In this document: positions 36,040-44,563 of the stretch, one piece after another
Numbering within the stretch: position 1 is the first letter of the stretch
Layout: each line of letters starts with the position of its first letter
Source of the DNA: Cohnella algarum
GTDB taxonomy: Bacteria; Bacillota; Bacilli; Paenibacillales; Paenibacillaceae
Assembly: GCF_016937515.1 (NCBI RefSeq)
Contig: NZ_JAFHKM010000002.1
Coordinates: forward strand, 4,335,001-4,399,000
Reading direction: 5' to 3'
DNA: 64,000 nucleotides
Notes under the pieces: generated by a model
Told to the model about the DNA's origin: nothing
Databases searched by the model: none
Seen by the model: the letters and a program-made list of their open reading frames with translations, nothing else
Translations under genes and position numbers: made by a program

Positions 36040-36732
36040 ATGCTAGAAATACAGGGACTGTCCCACAGCTTTCGGAACGGGACGGAAGAGACGCTCGTAT
36101 TGGACGGAATCGATCTGACCGTACATAAAAAGGAAGTCGTCGCTCTGCTCGGGAGCTCGGGCTCCGGCAAATCGACGCTGCTCAACCTGATGGCGGGTCT
36201 GATGAAGCCGACGAAGGGCACGATCAAAATCTCCGGGCAAGCGATCGAAAAAATGAACGAAAACAAGCTCGCCGAGTTTCGCAGGGGCAACATCGGATTT
36301 ATTTTTCAATCCTACGAGCTGATCCCCCATCTCTCGGTGTCGGAAAACGTAGAGATGCCGCTCGTCTTCCAGGGGGTAAAACCGAAGGAGCGAAAAGAGA
36401 GAGCCGCGCGCATCCTGAACCAGGTAGGCTTGTCGGAAAAACTGGGGCTCTACCCTTCGCAGCTGTCCGGCGGCCAGCAGCAGCGGGTCAGCATCGCCCG
36501 TTCGCTCGTCACTTCTCCGTCGATCGTGTTCGCCGACGAGCCGACCGGCAACCTGGATACGAAAACGGAAAAGGAGATTATCGATCTGCTGCTCGATTTG
36601 AACGACCGGCTCGGCATTACGTTCATGATCGTAACGCACGAGCACGAAGTGGCGCAAAGGGCGCAGCGCATCATCTATTTGCGGGACGGAAGACTGGCGT
36701 CGCCCGAGGAATCGCGGGGGGAAGCCGGATGA
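36040..36732 (+). CDS. ABC transporter ATP-binding protein, MacB/LolD type
   Basis: 230 residues. Walker A GSSGSGKST (about 37-45), signature LSGGQQQR, Walker B IVFADEPTGNLD, and THEHEVA with the switch histidine. The TGNLD end is typical of the MacB/LolD/FtsE family. GGAGGAGAG lies just upstream. Forms an operon with an FtsX-type permease and a membrane-fusion protein, like B. subtilis YknXYZ, which protects against a secreted toxin. The substrate here is unknown. Confidence 0.9.
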   Translation: MLEIQGLSHSFRNGTEETLVLDGIDLTVHKKEVVALLGSSGSGKSTLLNLMAGLMKPTKGTIKISGQAIEKMNENKLAEFRRGNIGFIFQSYELIPHLSVSENVEMPLVFQGVKPKERKERAARILNQVGLSEKLGLYPSQLSGGQQQRVSIARSLVTSPSIVFADEPTGNLDTKTEKEIIDLLLDLNDRLGITFMIVTHEHEVAQRAQRIIYLRDGRLASPEESRGEAG

Positions 36733-38042
36733 AAATAAGGGACTACGTCGTGCTCGGCTGGGACCAGCTGCGGCGGCGAATGGTCGTCACGGCTTTGTGC
36801 GCGATGGGCATCGCCATCGGCTCCGCGGCGATCATCGTGGCGCTCGCGTTCGGCGAATCGATCACGCATTATGCCAGGGAACAAATGAACTCGTTTTTGA
36901 AAATGGACGAAATCACTGCGTTTCCGGGCGCTTCAGTCTCGCAGGGCAGCGGAACGGCCGGACAGGGCGGCGACCTGACCGAGCAAAAAATCGAGCTGAT
37001 CCGGCAGCTGCCCAACGTTCGGAGCGCCGCGCTGTTCCGGCAAGTCGACTATGCCAATTTTATCGTGGACGATACGAAGCGCGGGAGTCTGCAATTGATC
37101 GGAGCCGACGTCTCGAAGCTGGAGGAGTTCGGGTTCGAGCTGGGGCAGGGCGCTTTTTCCGATCAGGACAACGCCATCGTTATCAGCTACTCGGCGCTGT
37201 ACGACCTGTACGACACCCGGCTCGAAGGCCTTCAGGCGGCCGGTTCCGGCGACGCGGCGGCAAGGGATCGAAGGCAGGAAAGAATCTCTTATCCGTTATA
37301 CCAGAAGCAGCTGACGCTTAGCGTCTATATCGGCGAAAACGACGGAGCCGCGAGATTTGCCGAATTTCCGGTCCGGGTCGCCGGCGTGCTGCAAAAGCCA
37401 GAAGGAACGGAAGGGTACGAAGGCCAAAAAATCGGCTACGTTTCCCTCGGGCTGGCGGACCGGATCGAGCGGGCCAAACGGGACGCCAACGGGGCCGGAG
37501 GGACGGTTCAACCCTATCTTATCGTTAAAGTCGAAGATCCGTCCCGCGTCGGCGAAACGGAGGAACTGATTCGAAAGCTGAACCTGACCACGCAATCGAA
37601 TGTTCGGTATCAGGAAGAGACGAATTCGCAGTTCAAAATCATTCGCTATATTTTCGGCGGGGCGGGCCTCTTCATTTTGTTCGTGGCTTCCATATCGATC
37701 ATCGTGGCGATGACGATGTCGACTTACCAGCGAAGGCGGCAAATCGGCATTATGAAGGTGCTCGGCGCGAATTTGGCCCAGATCCGGAACATGTTCGTCG
37801 TCGAATCCGCGCTGCTCGGCTTTATCGGCGGCTGCGTCGGCATTTTATTTTCCTATTGGGTCATATGGGCGATCAATATCGTGCTGCAGCGGTTTGCCGA
37901 AAGCGACGAAATTTTGTTTATCGATCCGTGGATTTTGGCGGTCGGCCTGTTTTTCGCCCTGCTGACCGGCGTGCTGTCCGGCATCTATCCGGCGATCAAA
38001 GCTTCGCGGACGGACGCCTTGACCGCAATCAAAAGAGAATAG
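36729..38042 (+). CDS. ABC transporter permease, MacB/FtsX type
   Basis: 437 residues. One N-terminal membrane helix (about 19-38), a large extracellular MacB-PCD domain (about 40-300), then three helices (about 316-338, 357-385, 398-420) forming the FtsX domain, ending TDALTAIKRE. Such mechanotransmission transporters expel peptides or macrolides. Overlaps the ATPase gene by four bases. Confidence 0.9.
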   Translation: MKIRDYVVLGWDQLRRRMVVTALCAMGIAIGSAAIIVALAFGESITHYAREQMNSFLKMDEITAFPGASVSQGSGTAGQGGDLTEQKIELIRQLPNVRSAALFRQVDYANFIVDDTKRGSLQLIGADVSKLEEFGFELGQGAFSDQDNAIVISYSALYDLYDTRLEGLQAAGSGDAAARDRRQERISYPLYQKQLTLSVYIGENDGAARFAEFPVRVAGVLQKPEGTEGYEGQKIGYVSLGLADRIERAKRDANGAGGTVQPYLIVKVEDPSRVGETEELIRKLNLTTQSNVRYQEETNSQFKIIRYIFGGAGLFILFVASISIIVAMTMSTYQRRRQIGIMKVLGANLAQIRNMFVVESALLGFIGGCVGILFSYWVIWAINIVLQRFAESDEILFIDPWILAVGLFFALLTGVLSGIYPAIKASRTDALTAIKRE

Positions 38043-38060
38043 ATTCAGAGGAGACCGAAC

Positions 38061-39134
38061 ATGAAAAAAAAGTCGACATGGATAATCGTTCTGTTGCTCG
38101 TCCTGATCGCCTTGTTCACTTATTTGCTGTACAGCATGAACCGCAATGCCGGGCAGTCGGCGCCGTCCGACGGATTGGACCGCAACGTCATCCGGCTCGA
38201 AGCGACGAAAGAGACGATCGCGAATACGATCGAAGTGAAGGGAAAGTCCTCGTATGCGGACGAGACGCCGGTTTATGCTCCGTTCGCGGCCGAGGTGAAG
38301 GAATGGAACGTGCAGGAGGGATCGCAGGTCGAGAAAGGCCAGGTGCTGTTCAAGCTGGAAGATTCGGCGCTGCGGGACAGCATTGAGCTGGCTAAAGCGA
38401 ACGTGCGCAAGCAGGAACTGGATTTGAAGCTCGGGGCGATGCGGGATCGGGTCGAACAAGATGCCGCCGACGCGAAGTGGGGGGACCCGACCGTCGCCTT
38501 CGAACAGTACGCCGGCGAGGAGCAAAAGGCGGCGGAAGCCGAGCTCGGCGGCGTCCAACTGGACATTGCGAGGAAAGAGCTCGAATTGAACGAGGAGAAG
38601 CTCGCCAAAGCTCAGTATATCGCTCCGGTCGGCGGCATTTTCCTGTTCTCCGAAACGAAGGAGCCCAAAATGGTCGATCCCGCCGCGGCGATCGGCAAAA
38701 TCGTCGATACGACGAAGCTCGAGCTGATCGCGACGGTCGGCGAATACGAAGTGTTCCGAATCAAAGAGGGCATGGAAGCCGTCATCAAGGCCGAGGCGTT
38801 GAAGCGAACGGAACTGAAGGGCGTCGTTGAGCACGTGTCCAAATTCGCCAAGACGGGCACCGATCCGGCGCAGTTCGAGGTCGTCATCTCCCTGGAAGCC
38901 GATCCGGAGCTCATTGCCGGCTTGACGCTGACGGGAACGATCCAGACGGACAAAAAGGACGAAGCGATCGTCGTGCCCACTTTGGCCGTCATGCAGGAGA
39001 ACGGCGATTACTTCGTTTACGTCGAGCGAAACGGCGCGATCGAAAAGCAGCCGGTCGAAATCGGTCTCGAAACGCCCGACAAGACGGAAATTTTAAACGG
39101 CGTAAGCGTCGGGGACGTTGTGGTCCTGCAATAA
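38061..39134 (+). CDS. efflux membrane-fusion (HlyD/MacA-like) adaptor protein
   Basis: 357 residues. One N-terminal membrane anchor (about 5-25), a barrel-sandwich (lipoyl-like) domain (EVKEWNVQEGSQVEKGQVLFKL), a coiled-coil hairpin (about 110-185), a second lipoyl half and a beta-barrel (about 215-300). It bridges the exporter outside the membrane. It starts 18 bases after the permease gene and is probably the last gene of that operon. No terminator is seen before spoIIGA. Confidence 0.88.
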   Translation: MKKKSTWIIVLLLVLIALFTYLLYSMNRNAGQSAPSDGLDRNVIRLEATKETIANTIEVKGKSSYADETPVYAPFAAEVKEWNVQEGSQVEKGQVLFKLEDSALRDSIELAKANVRKQELDLKLGAMRDRVEQDAADAKWGDPTVAFEQYAGEEQKAAEAELGGVQLDIARKELELNEEKLAKAQYIAPVGGIFLFSETKEPKMVDPAAAIGKIVDTTKLELIATVGEYEVFRIKEGMEAVIKAEALKRTELKGVVEHVSKFAKTGTDPAQFEVVISLEADPELIAGLTLTGTIQTDKKDEAIVVPTLAVMQENGDYFVYVERNGAIEKQPVEIGLETPDKTEILNGVSVGDVVVLQ

Positions 39135-39146
39135 AACGAACGCGAA

Positions 39147-39213
39147 CTCGACAAAAAAACAGCGGATGGGGCGGCAAATTTAGACAGACTCCGAAAACGA
39201 AACGGATTATACT
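39147..39213 (+). promoter_or_regulatory. probable Spo0A-dependent promoter of spoIIGA-sigE with long spacer
   Basis: TATACT (39208-39213) is a good -10. TAGACA (39181-39186) is the only -35-like hexamer, 21 bases away. The B. subtilis spoIIG promoter is known for an over-long 22-bp spacer that needs Spo0A. CTCGACA (39147-39153) matches the inverted Spo0A box TTCGNCA at six of seven positions, roughly 65 bases upstream of the expected start site. Confidence 0.55.
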
Positions 39214-39257
39214 GGGTTCATCCTTACCGGTGGTGCTTTCAAGGGTGGCGATATCCA

Positions 39258-40219
39258 TTGACCGTTTACGTGGATCTTGTATTTTTAACCAATCTGGCTG
39301 TTGATGGAACGGTGCTGCTCACGACGGCGAAAGTCCGCAAACTGCGGCCCGGCAGAACGCGGATCGCCTTGTCGGCCGCGGCTGGCGCCGCTTATGCCGC
39401 CATCATGTTTCTTGCGGACATCCCTTACCTGTACACGTTCGGGGCGAAGGTGATCGTTTCCGCGATCATGGTGTGGATTGCATTCGGATACGGAGGGCCG
39501 CTTCGGTTTATCCGCCTGTTCGGGGCCTTTTATCTCGTCAATTTCGCGACGCTCGGCGGCGTGATCGGCATCTCCTTTTTGCTTAAGCAAACGGGTTCGC
39601 CCTGGGGCTCGGTGACGGTGACGGAGCAAGGGGGCTGCTGCTCGATTGGCAGATGCAGCTTGGGCTTCTCGCGGCGGCGTTCGCCCTGTCCGTCTGGCTG
39701 TTTCGCAGCGCCTCCTCCAGCGCCCAAAGCCGGGAACGGCTCGAGACGCTGCTGGCGGACGTGACGGTGACAATCGGCGAACGAAGTTTGCGCTGTCGGG
39801 GATTGATCGATACGGGCAATCGCCTGTACGACCCGTTTACGCGAATTCCGGTGATGGTCATGGAAGCTTCGATTTGGAGCGATTGGCTGCCGCTCGGATG
39901 GGCCTCGAGGCTTGCGGCCGAGCCGGCCGACCGGATGGTGGCCGAGCTTGGCGGACAGACGCCCGCGGACGCCGATTTCCATGACCGGCTGCGCCTTATT
40001 CCTTACCGGGGCGTGAACGGAAACACCCGGATGATGCTGGCCGTCAAACCGGACGCCGTATCGGTCGTTCTCGGGGATCGCTTGCCGCAAACGAGCCGGC
40101 GCGTGCTCATCGGCCTGGACGGCGGGAGGTTGTCCTCCGACCAGACCTATCGGGCGATCGTCCATCCCGACCTCGTGCCGGCTCCAGGTTCGGATCCCGC
40201 CCCATCTCAGCCTGCATGA
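39258..40219 (+). pseudogene. spoIIGA: sporulation sigma-E factor-processing peptidase SpoIIGA, frameshifted as read
   Basis: The N-terminal part (TTG 39258, MTVYVDLVFLTN) has five membrane helices. At GGGGG 39630-39634 the frame breaks; one extra G joins it to LLLDWQMQLGLLAAAFALSVW and the aspartic-protease domain with the catalytic DTGN in GLIDTGNRLYDPF. Restored length is 320 residues. SpoIIGA sits in the septum and removes the pro-sequence of SigE. It is directly followed by sigE. Since sigE, sigG and other spore genes look intact, a sequencing error or very recent mutation is more likely than decay. Confidence 0.88.
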
Positions 40220-40234
40220 CAGGAGGTTGTCGAA

Positions 40235-40957
40235 TTGTTCGTGAAATGGAAGCTCCTATCCCAACTGACGCTGTATCGCCTGTTGTTCCGGCTCGGATGG
40301 AAGTCTGAAGAGGTGTACTACATCGGCGGCAGCGAAGCGCTGCCGCCGCCGCTTACCCGCGAGGAAGAGGAATATCTCCTGGGCAAGCTTTCGACGGGCG
40401 ACGCGGCGATCCGGGCGATGCTCATCGAGCGCAACCTGCGCCTCGTCGTCTACATCGCGCGGAAGTTCGAGAACACCGGCATTCACATCGAGGATCTCGT
40501 CTCGATCGGCGCGATCGGCCTCATCAAAGCCGTCAACACGTTCGACCCCGAGAAAAAAATCAAGCTTGCCACCTACGCGTCCCGATGCATCGAAAACGAA
40601 ATTTTGATGTATCTGCGCCGCAACAGCAAAACGAGAACCGAGGTGTCGTTCGACGAGCCCCTGAACATCGATTGGGACGGCAACGAGCTGCTGCTGTCCG
40701 ACGTGCTGGGAACGGAGAACGACACGATTTACCGCAATATCGAGGAACAGGTCGACCGTAAGCTGCTGCACAAGGCGCTGGATAAGCTGACGGACCGGGA
40801 AAGAACGATTATGGAGCTCAGGTTCGGGCTTGCGGACGGAGAGGAAAAAACGCAAAAGGACGTCGCCGACCTGCTCGGCATTTCGCAGTCCTACATTTCG
40901 CGGCTCGAGAAACGCATCATCAAGCGGCTTCGAAAGGAATTCAACAAGATGGTGTAA
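40235..40957 (+). CDS. sigE: RNA polymerase sporulation sigma factor SigE (pro-SigE)
   Basis: 240 residues from TTG, with AGGAGG eight bases upstream. An amphipathic pro-sequence of about 28 residues ends near [15 protein letters not shown], the processing region in B. subtilis. Region 2 contains [14 protein letters not shown] and [16 protein letters not shown]; region 4 ends [21 protein letters not shown]. It directs mother-cell transcription after SpoIIGA cleavage. Follows spoIIGA by 15 bases. Confidence 0.97.
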   Translation: MFVKWKLLSQLTLYRLLFRLGWKSEEVYYIGGSEALPPPLTREEEEYLLGKLSTGDAAIRAMLIERNLRLVVYIARKFENTGIHIEDLVSIGAIGLIKAVNTFDPEKKIKLATYASRCIENEILMYLRRNSKTRTEVSFDEPLNIDWDGNELLLSDVLGTENDTIYRNIEEQVDRKLLHKALDKLTDRERTIMELRFGLADGEEKTQKDVADLLGISQSYISRLEKRIIKRLRKEFNKMV

Positions 40958-40984
40958 TAAAATGGCTGACCCCCGGAGACACTT
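40954..40984 (+). promoter_or_regulatory. possible SigF/SigG promoter of sigG
   Basis: GGAGACACTT (40975-40984) matches the forespore -10 GGNNAYAMTR at nine of ten positions. GTAAT (40954-40958) or GTGTA (40952-40956) could be the -35, with spacers of 16 or 18. It lies in the 58-base gap between sigE and sigG, where B. subtilis has a SigF promoter. Confidence 0.5.
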
Positions 40985-41015
40985 ACCATTAACGCTGCTC
41001 CCGGGAGGAATCGTC

Positions 41016-41798
41016 TTGACCCGCAACAAAGTGGAGATTTGTGGAGTGGACACCTCAAAGCTGCCTGTCCTCGCCAATGCCGAAATGAGGGAGTTGTTTA
41101 CGGCTCTGCAAACCCGCGGCGAACTCGCCGCGCGGGAAAAACTGGTCAACGGCAATTTGCGTCTCGTCCTTAGCGTCATTCAGCGATTCAATAACCGCGG
41201 CGAATATGTGGACGACCTGTTTCAAGTCGGCTGCATAGGCCTGATGAAAGCCATCGACAATTTCGACCTCAGCCAGAACGTCCGGTTTTCGACGTACGCG
41301 GTGCCGATGATTATCGGCGAAATTCGCCGTTACTTGCGGGACAACAATCCGATCCGGGTATCGAGGAGCCTCCGGGATATCGCCTACAAGGCGCTCCAGG
41401 TGCGCGACCAGCTGACGAATCAGCATTCGCGCGAGCCGACGATCATGGAAATCTCCGAAGTGCTCAACGTGCCGAAGGAAGATATCGTGTTCGCTCTCGA
41501 CGCGATTCAGGACCCGGTTTCGCTCTTCGAGCCTATTTACCACGACGGCGGGGATCCGATTTACGTCATGGATCAAATCAGCGACGAGCGGAACAAGGAC
41601 ATCCAGTGGATCGAGGAGATCGCTCTTCGCGAAGCGATGCGCAAGCTGAACGATCGCGAGAAAATGATTTTGTCCATGCGGTTTTTCGAAGGCAAAACCC
41701 AGATGGAGGTCGCCGACGAAATCGGCATTTCCCAGGCGCAGGTGTCGCGTCTCGAGAAATCCGCCATCCAGCAAATGCAAAAGCACGTCAAAACGTAA
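41016..41798 (+). CDS. sigG: RNA polymerase sporulation sigma factor SigG
   Basis: 260 residues from TTG 41016, with GGGAGG upstream, beginning MTRNKVEICGVDTSKLPVL, the same start as B. subtilis SigG. Region 2 carries LRLVLSVIQRFNNRGE and FSTYAVPMIIGEIRRYLRDN; region 4 ends EIGISQAQVSRLEKSAI. It directs late forespore transcription. Followed by a strong terminator. Confidence 0.97.
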   Translation: MTRNKVEICGVDTSKLPVLANAEMRELFTALQTRGELAAREKLVNGNLRLVLSVIQRFNNRGEYVDDLFQVGCIGLMKAIDNFDLSQNVRFSTYAVPMIIGEIRRYLRDNNPIRVSRSLRDIAYKALQVRDQLTNQHSREPTIMEISEVLNVPKEDIVFALDAIQDPVSLFEPIYHDGGDPIYVMDQISDERNKDIQWIEEIALREAMRKLNDREKMILSMRFFEGKTQMEVADEIGISQAQVSRLEKSAIQQMQKHVKT

Positions 41799-41815
41799 TT
41801 CGGATTTCGTTCGCC

Positions 41816-41844
41816 GGACCGGGGGAGTTTCCCCCGGTCCTTTC
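41816..41844 (+). terminator. rho-independent terminator after sigG
   Basis: GGACCGGGGG pairs with CCCCCGGTCC around AGTTT, followed by TTTCC. Confidence 0.85.
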
Positions 41845-41944
41845 CGCGCGTTCATGAAACTTTTGCGGGCATGGCACATATATTTAGAATAAACGGTACG
41901 GTAGCCTATACCGACGCCGAGGGCGGAAGGCGGGAAGGCGGCAA

Positions 41945-42220
41945 ATGAAAATATCCGATTTTCAAGCGAAGGACGTCATCAACATCGTCGACGGGAAAAA
42001 GCTCGGCCAAATCAGCGATCTGGAGCTCGATCTCCGGCAGGGGAGGATCGATTCGATCGTGGTGCCGACAAGCACCCGCTTTTTCGGGATGTTCGGAAAC
42101 GGCAGCGACGTGGTCATCCCGTGGAGAAATATCGTCAAAATCGGAGCCGACGTCGTGCTTGTCCGGCTGGACGACGCCAAAGCCTACCGGGCGGAGGAAG
42201 CGGAAGGAAGCGCCAGGTAA
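41945..42220 (+). CDS. ylmC: YlmC/YmxH-family PRC-barrel protein
   Basis: 91 residues forming a single PRC-barrel: KISDFQAKDVINIVDGKKLGQISDLELD and VVIPWRNIVKIGADVVLVR. Family members flank sigG in many spore formers. Molecular role is unknown. The order sigG-ylmC-pgeF-ylmE-sepF-yggT-ylmH-divIVA is conserved with B. subtilis. Its own promoter is probable, given the terminator after sigG, but I could not place it. Confidence 0.88.
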   Translation: MKISDFQAKDVINIVDGKKLGQISDLELDLRQGRIDSIVVPTSTRFFGMFGNGSDVVIPWRNIVKIGADVVLVRLDDAKAYRAEEAEGSAR

Positions 42221-42283
42221 GGGGGGTTCTTCTTTTCGCGGCCCTTGCCGCTGTGGTACACTGTTAGGACGGAGGTGGCGCTA

Positions 42284-43123
42284 GTGGAGCCATTTGGAAG
42301 AAATGCCGCCGACGGAGCGGGACCGGCGCTTCTCCGGCTGGGAGCGAGCTGGGCGGAACCGGCGAAAGCCGCCGGCTTGACGGCCGGCTTTACGACGCGC
42401 GGCGGAGGCGTCGGCAAGCCGCCCTGGGCGTCGCTTAATGCGGCTCTGCACGTCGGGGACGATCCCGCCGACGTCGTCCGGAACCGGGAGCTGATCGCAA
42501 ACGCCCTGGATTGGGATTTCCCGGCCTGGACGTGCGCCGAGCAGGTTCACGGCAACCGGGTGCATGTCGTGACGGGAGCCGACCGGGGGAAAGGGCGGCT
42601 GAGCCGCGAAACGGCGATTCCCGATGCGGACGCGCTCATCACGGACGAGCCGGGCGTGCTGCTAACGATGTTTTTCGCGGATTGCGTTCCGCTTTATTTT
42701 TACGATCCGGACGCAGGCGCGGTCGGCCTTGCCCATGCCGGGTGGAAAGGGACGGCCCTCCATGTGGCCGAAGCCGCGGTCGAGGCCATGGGAAAGGCGT
42801 ACGGAACGCGTGCCGATCGGCTGCTTGCCGCCGTCGGGCCTTCGATCGGCCCGTGCTGCTACGAGGTCGACGAGCCCGTGCTTCGCCATATGCTGCCGCT
42901 AGGCGCGGACGAGAGCTGCGTTCGCCCGACGGCAAACGGGAAGGCAAAGCTTGACTTGAAACAAATTAACCGACATCTTATGATAAAAGCAGGAATTTTG
43001 CCGAGCCGCATCGAAATGTCTTCTTGGTGCACGTCGTGCCGTACCGACTTGTTTTTCTCCCATCGCGCGGAGAACGGTTCGACCGGAAGAATGGCGAGCT
43101 GGATCGGCAGGAGATCGGGGTGA
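42284..43123 (+). CDS. pgeF: peptidoglycan editing factor PgeF (YlmD, laccase-like polyphenol oxidase fold)
   Basis: 279 residues from GTG, with GGAGGTGG just upstream. Conserved metal-site segments: AEQVHGNRVHVV with histidine, MFFADCVPLYFYDP with cysteine, LAHAGWKGT with histidine, and GPSIGPCCYEV. In E. coli the homologue corrects UDP-MurNAc-L-Ser errors; purine nucleoside activity is also reported for the family. The stop overlaps the start of ylmE. Confidence 0.9.
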   Translation: MEPFGRNAADGAGPALLRLGASWAEPAKAAGLTAGFTTRGGGVGKPPWASLNAALHVGDDPADVVRNRELIANALDWDFPAWTCAEQVHGNRVHVVTGADRGKGRLSRETAIPDADALITDEPGVLLTMFFADCVPLYFYDPDAGAVGLAHAGWKGTALHVAEAAVEAMGKAYGTRADRLLAAVGPSIGPCCYEVDEPVLRHMLPLGADESCVRPTANGKAKLDLKQINRHLMIKAGILPSRIEMSSWCTSCRTDLFFSHRAENGSTGRMASWIGRRSG

Positions 43124-43821
43124 ACGTCGTCGTGCATTTGCAGCAACGGTTGCAGGACGTAGAGAGACGGATTCGGGAAGCTTGCGCGCGAAGCGGCAGG
43201 CGGCGGGAAGACGTCAACGTCGTCGCCGTCACCAAATATGTATCCGCCGCCGCGGCGGCGAACGTCGTCGCGCACGGAATCCGGCACGTCGGGGAGAACC
43301 GGTGGCCCGATTCCGAAGAGAAGTGGCGGCAGTTGAACGGACAAGCCGTGTTTCATTTTATCGGCTCGCTGCAGACGCGGAAGGTCAAGGACGTCGTCGG
43401 CAAGTTCGGTTACATCCATTCCGTCGACCGCTTGTCCCTTGCCGAGGAAATTGACAAACGCGCGGACGCGCTCGGAATCGACGTGCCCTGCTTTTTGCAG
43501 GTGAACGTGTCGGGCGAGGAGTCCAAGCACGGAATCGAGCCGGACAAGCTCGAGGAGCTGGTCCGAGGAGTGTCGGGCCTCCGGCGCGTCAAGCCGGTCG
43601 GCCTGATGACGATGGCTCCGCACGAGGACGATCCGGAGCACACGCGGCCGGTATTCCGCCGGCTGAAGCAGCTCCGCGACGAACTGAACGAGGGGAGCGC
43701 GCTGCGCGAGCCGCTGACGGAATTGTCGATGGGCATGTCGAACGATTTTGAAGTGGCCATAGAAGAAGGAGCGACATGGATCCGGTTGGGTAGCGTTCTC
43801 GTAGGCAAAGAGGAGGGATAG
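43120..43821 (+). CDS. ylmE: YggS/YlmE-family pyridoxal-phosphate-binding protein
   Basis: 233 residues from GTG 43120, which overlaps the pgeF TGA. PLP lysine Lys39 in VVAVTKYVS, then [15 protein letters not shown], and the C-terminal [18 protein letters not shown] phosphate-binding loop. Single-domain alanine-racemase-fold proteins of this family keep vitamin B6 and amino-acid balance and have no proven catalytic activity. Confidence 0.93.
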   Translation: MNVVVHLQQRLQDVERRIREACARSGRRREDVNVVAVTKYVSAAAAANVVAHGIRHVGENRWPDSEEKWRQLNGQAVFHFIGSLQTRKVKDVVGKFGYIHSVDRLSLAEEIDKRADALGIDVPCFLQVNVSGEESKHGIEPDKLEELVRGVSGLRRVKPVGLMTMAPHEDDPEHTRPVFRRLKQLRDELNEGSALREPLTELSMGMSNDFEVAIEEGATWIRLGSVLVGKEEG

Positions 43822-43824
43822 GAC

Positions 43825-44274
43825 ATGAGCGTAGTCAACAAGTTTCTGAACTACTTCGGCTTGCAGGACGAAGCCGTGGACAAGGACAAGGACGCGATCG
43901 CGGAGGATGAAGAGCAAGAAATTGAAACTCCCGCGTTCGAGCCGCGTAAACAAATGGGAAAGAATAACGTGGTGAGCATTCATTCGCAGAAGAACGTCCG
44001 CGTCGTGCTGACGGAACCGCGCACGTACGACGAAGCCCAGGAGATCGCGGATCAATTGAAGTCGCGCCGCACGGTCGTCGTCAATTTGCAGCGGGTAAGG
44101 CGCGATCATGCGGTGCGCATCGTCGATTTTTTGAGCGGCACGGTTTACGCGCTGGGCGGACAAATCTCGAAACTCGGCCCGAACATTTTTCTCTGCACCC
44201 CGGACTCCGTTGAAATCTCGGGCACGATTTCGGAACTTTATGCGGAGGAAGCCGACTATTCCAAAATGAGGTGA
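43825..44274 (+). CDS. sepF: cell division protein SepF
   Basis: 149 residues. An N-terminal amphipathic membrane-binding helix ([16 protein letters not shown]), an acidic linker, and the DUF552 domain (about 55-135) with [25 protein letters not shown]. SepF anchors FtsZ to the membrane and shapes septum thickness. Starts three bases after ylmE. Confidence 0.95.
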   Translation: MSVVNKFLNYFGLQDEAVDKDKDAIAEDEEQEIETPAFEPRKQMGKNNVVSIHSQKNVRVVLTEPRTYDEAQEIADQLKSRRTVVVNLQRVRRDHAVRIVDFLSGTVYALGGQISKLGPNIFLCTPDSVEISGTISELYAEEADYSKMR

Positions 44275-44281
44275 CCTCAGG

Positions 44282-44551
44282 TTGTACCAAATTGAAAGCT
44301 ACATTTGGCTGTTGCACGATATTTACTTTTATATGATCCTGATCTACGTGCTGATGTCCTGGGTGCCCGCGGTGCGCGAAAGCTTCGTCGGCGAGCTTCT
44401 GGGCAAGATCGTCGAGCCGTACTTGTCGCCGTTTCGCCGCATCATCCCGGCCATCGGCGGGGTCATCGACATTTCGCCGATCGTGGCGATATTCGCCTTG
44501 CGCTTCATCGCCATGGGGCTGATCGCGGTGCTGAATCTCTTTTTCGGTTAG
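44282..44551 (+). CDS. YggT/YlmG-family membrane protein
   Basis: 89 residues from TTG. Two membrane helices flank VEPYLSPFRRIIPAIGGVIDISP, the family hallmark. Function is not firmly known; in chloroplasts and bacteria it affects cell or nucleoid division. Sits in the conserved ylm order between sepF and ylmH. Confidence 0.9.
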   Translation: MYQIESYIWLLHDIYFYMILIYVLMSWVPAVRESFVGELLGKIVEPYLSPFRRIIPAIGGVIDISPIVAIFALRFIAMGLIAVLNLFFG

Positions 44552-44563
44552 GAGTTAAGAACG

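Noticed and set aside
40830..41015. N-terminal extension of sigG back into sigE
   Set aside because: The longer frame lacks a ribosome site and the family starts at the TTG 41016 sequence, with GGGAGG correctly placed.
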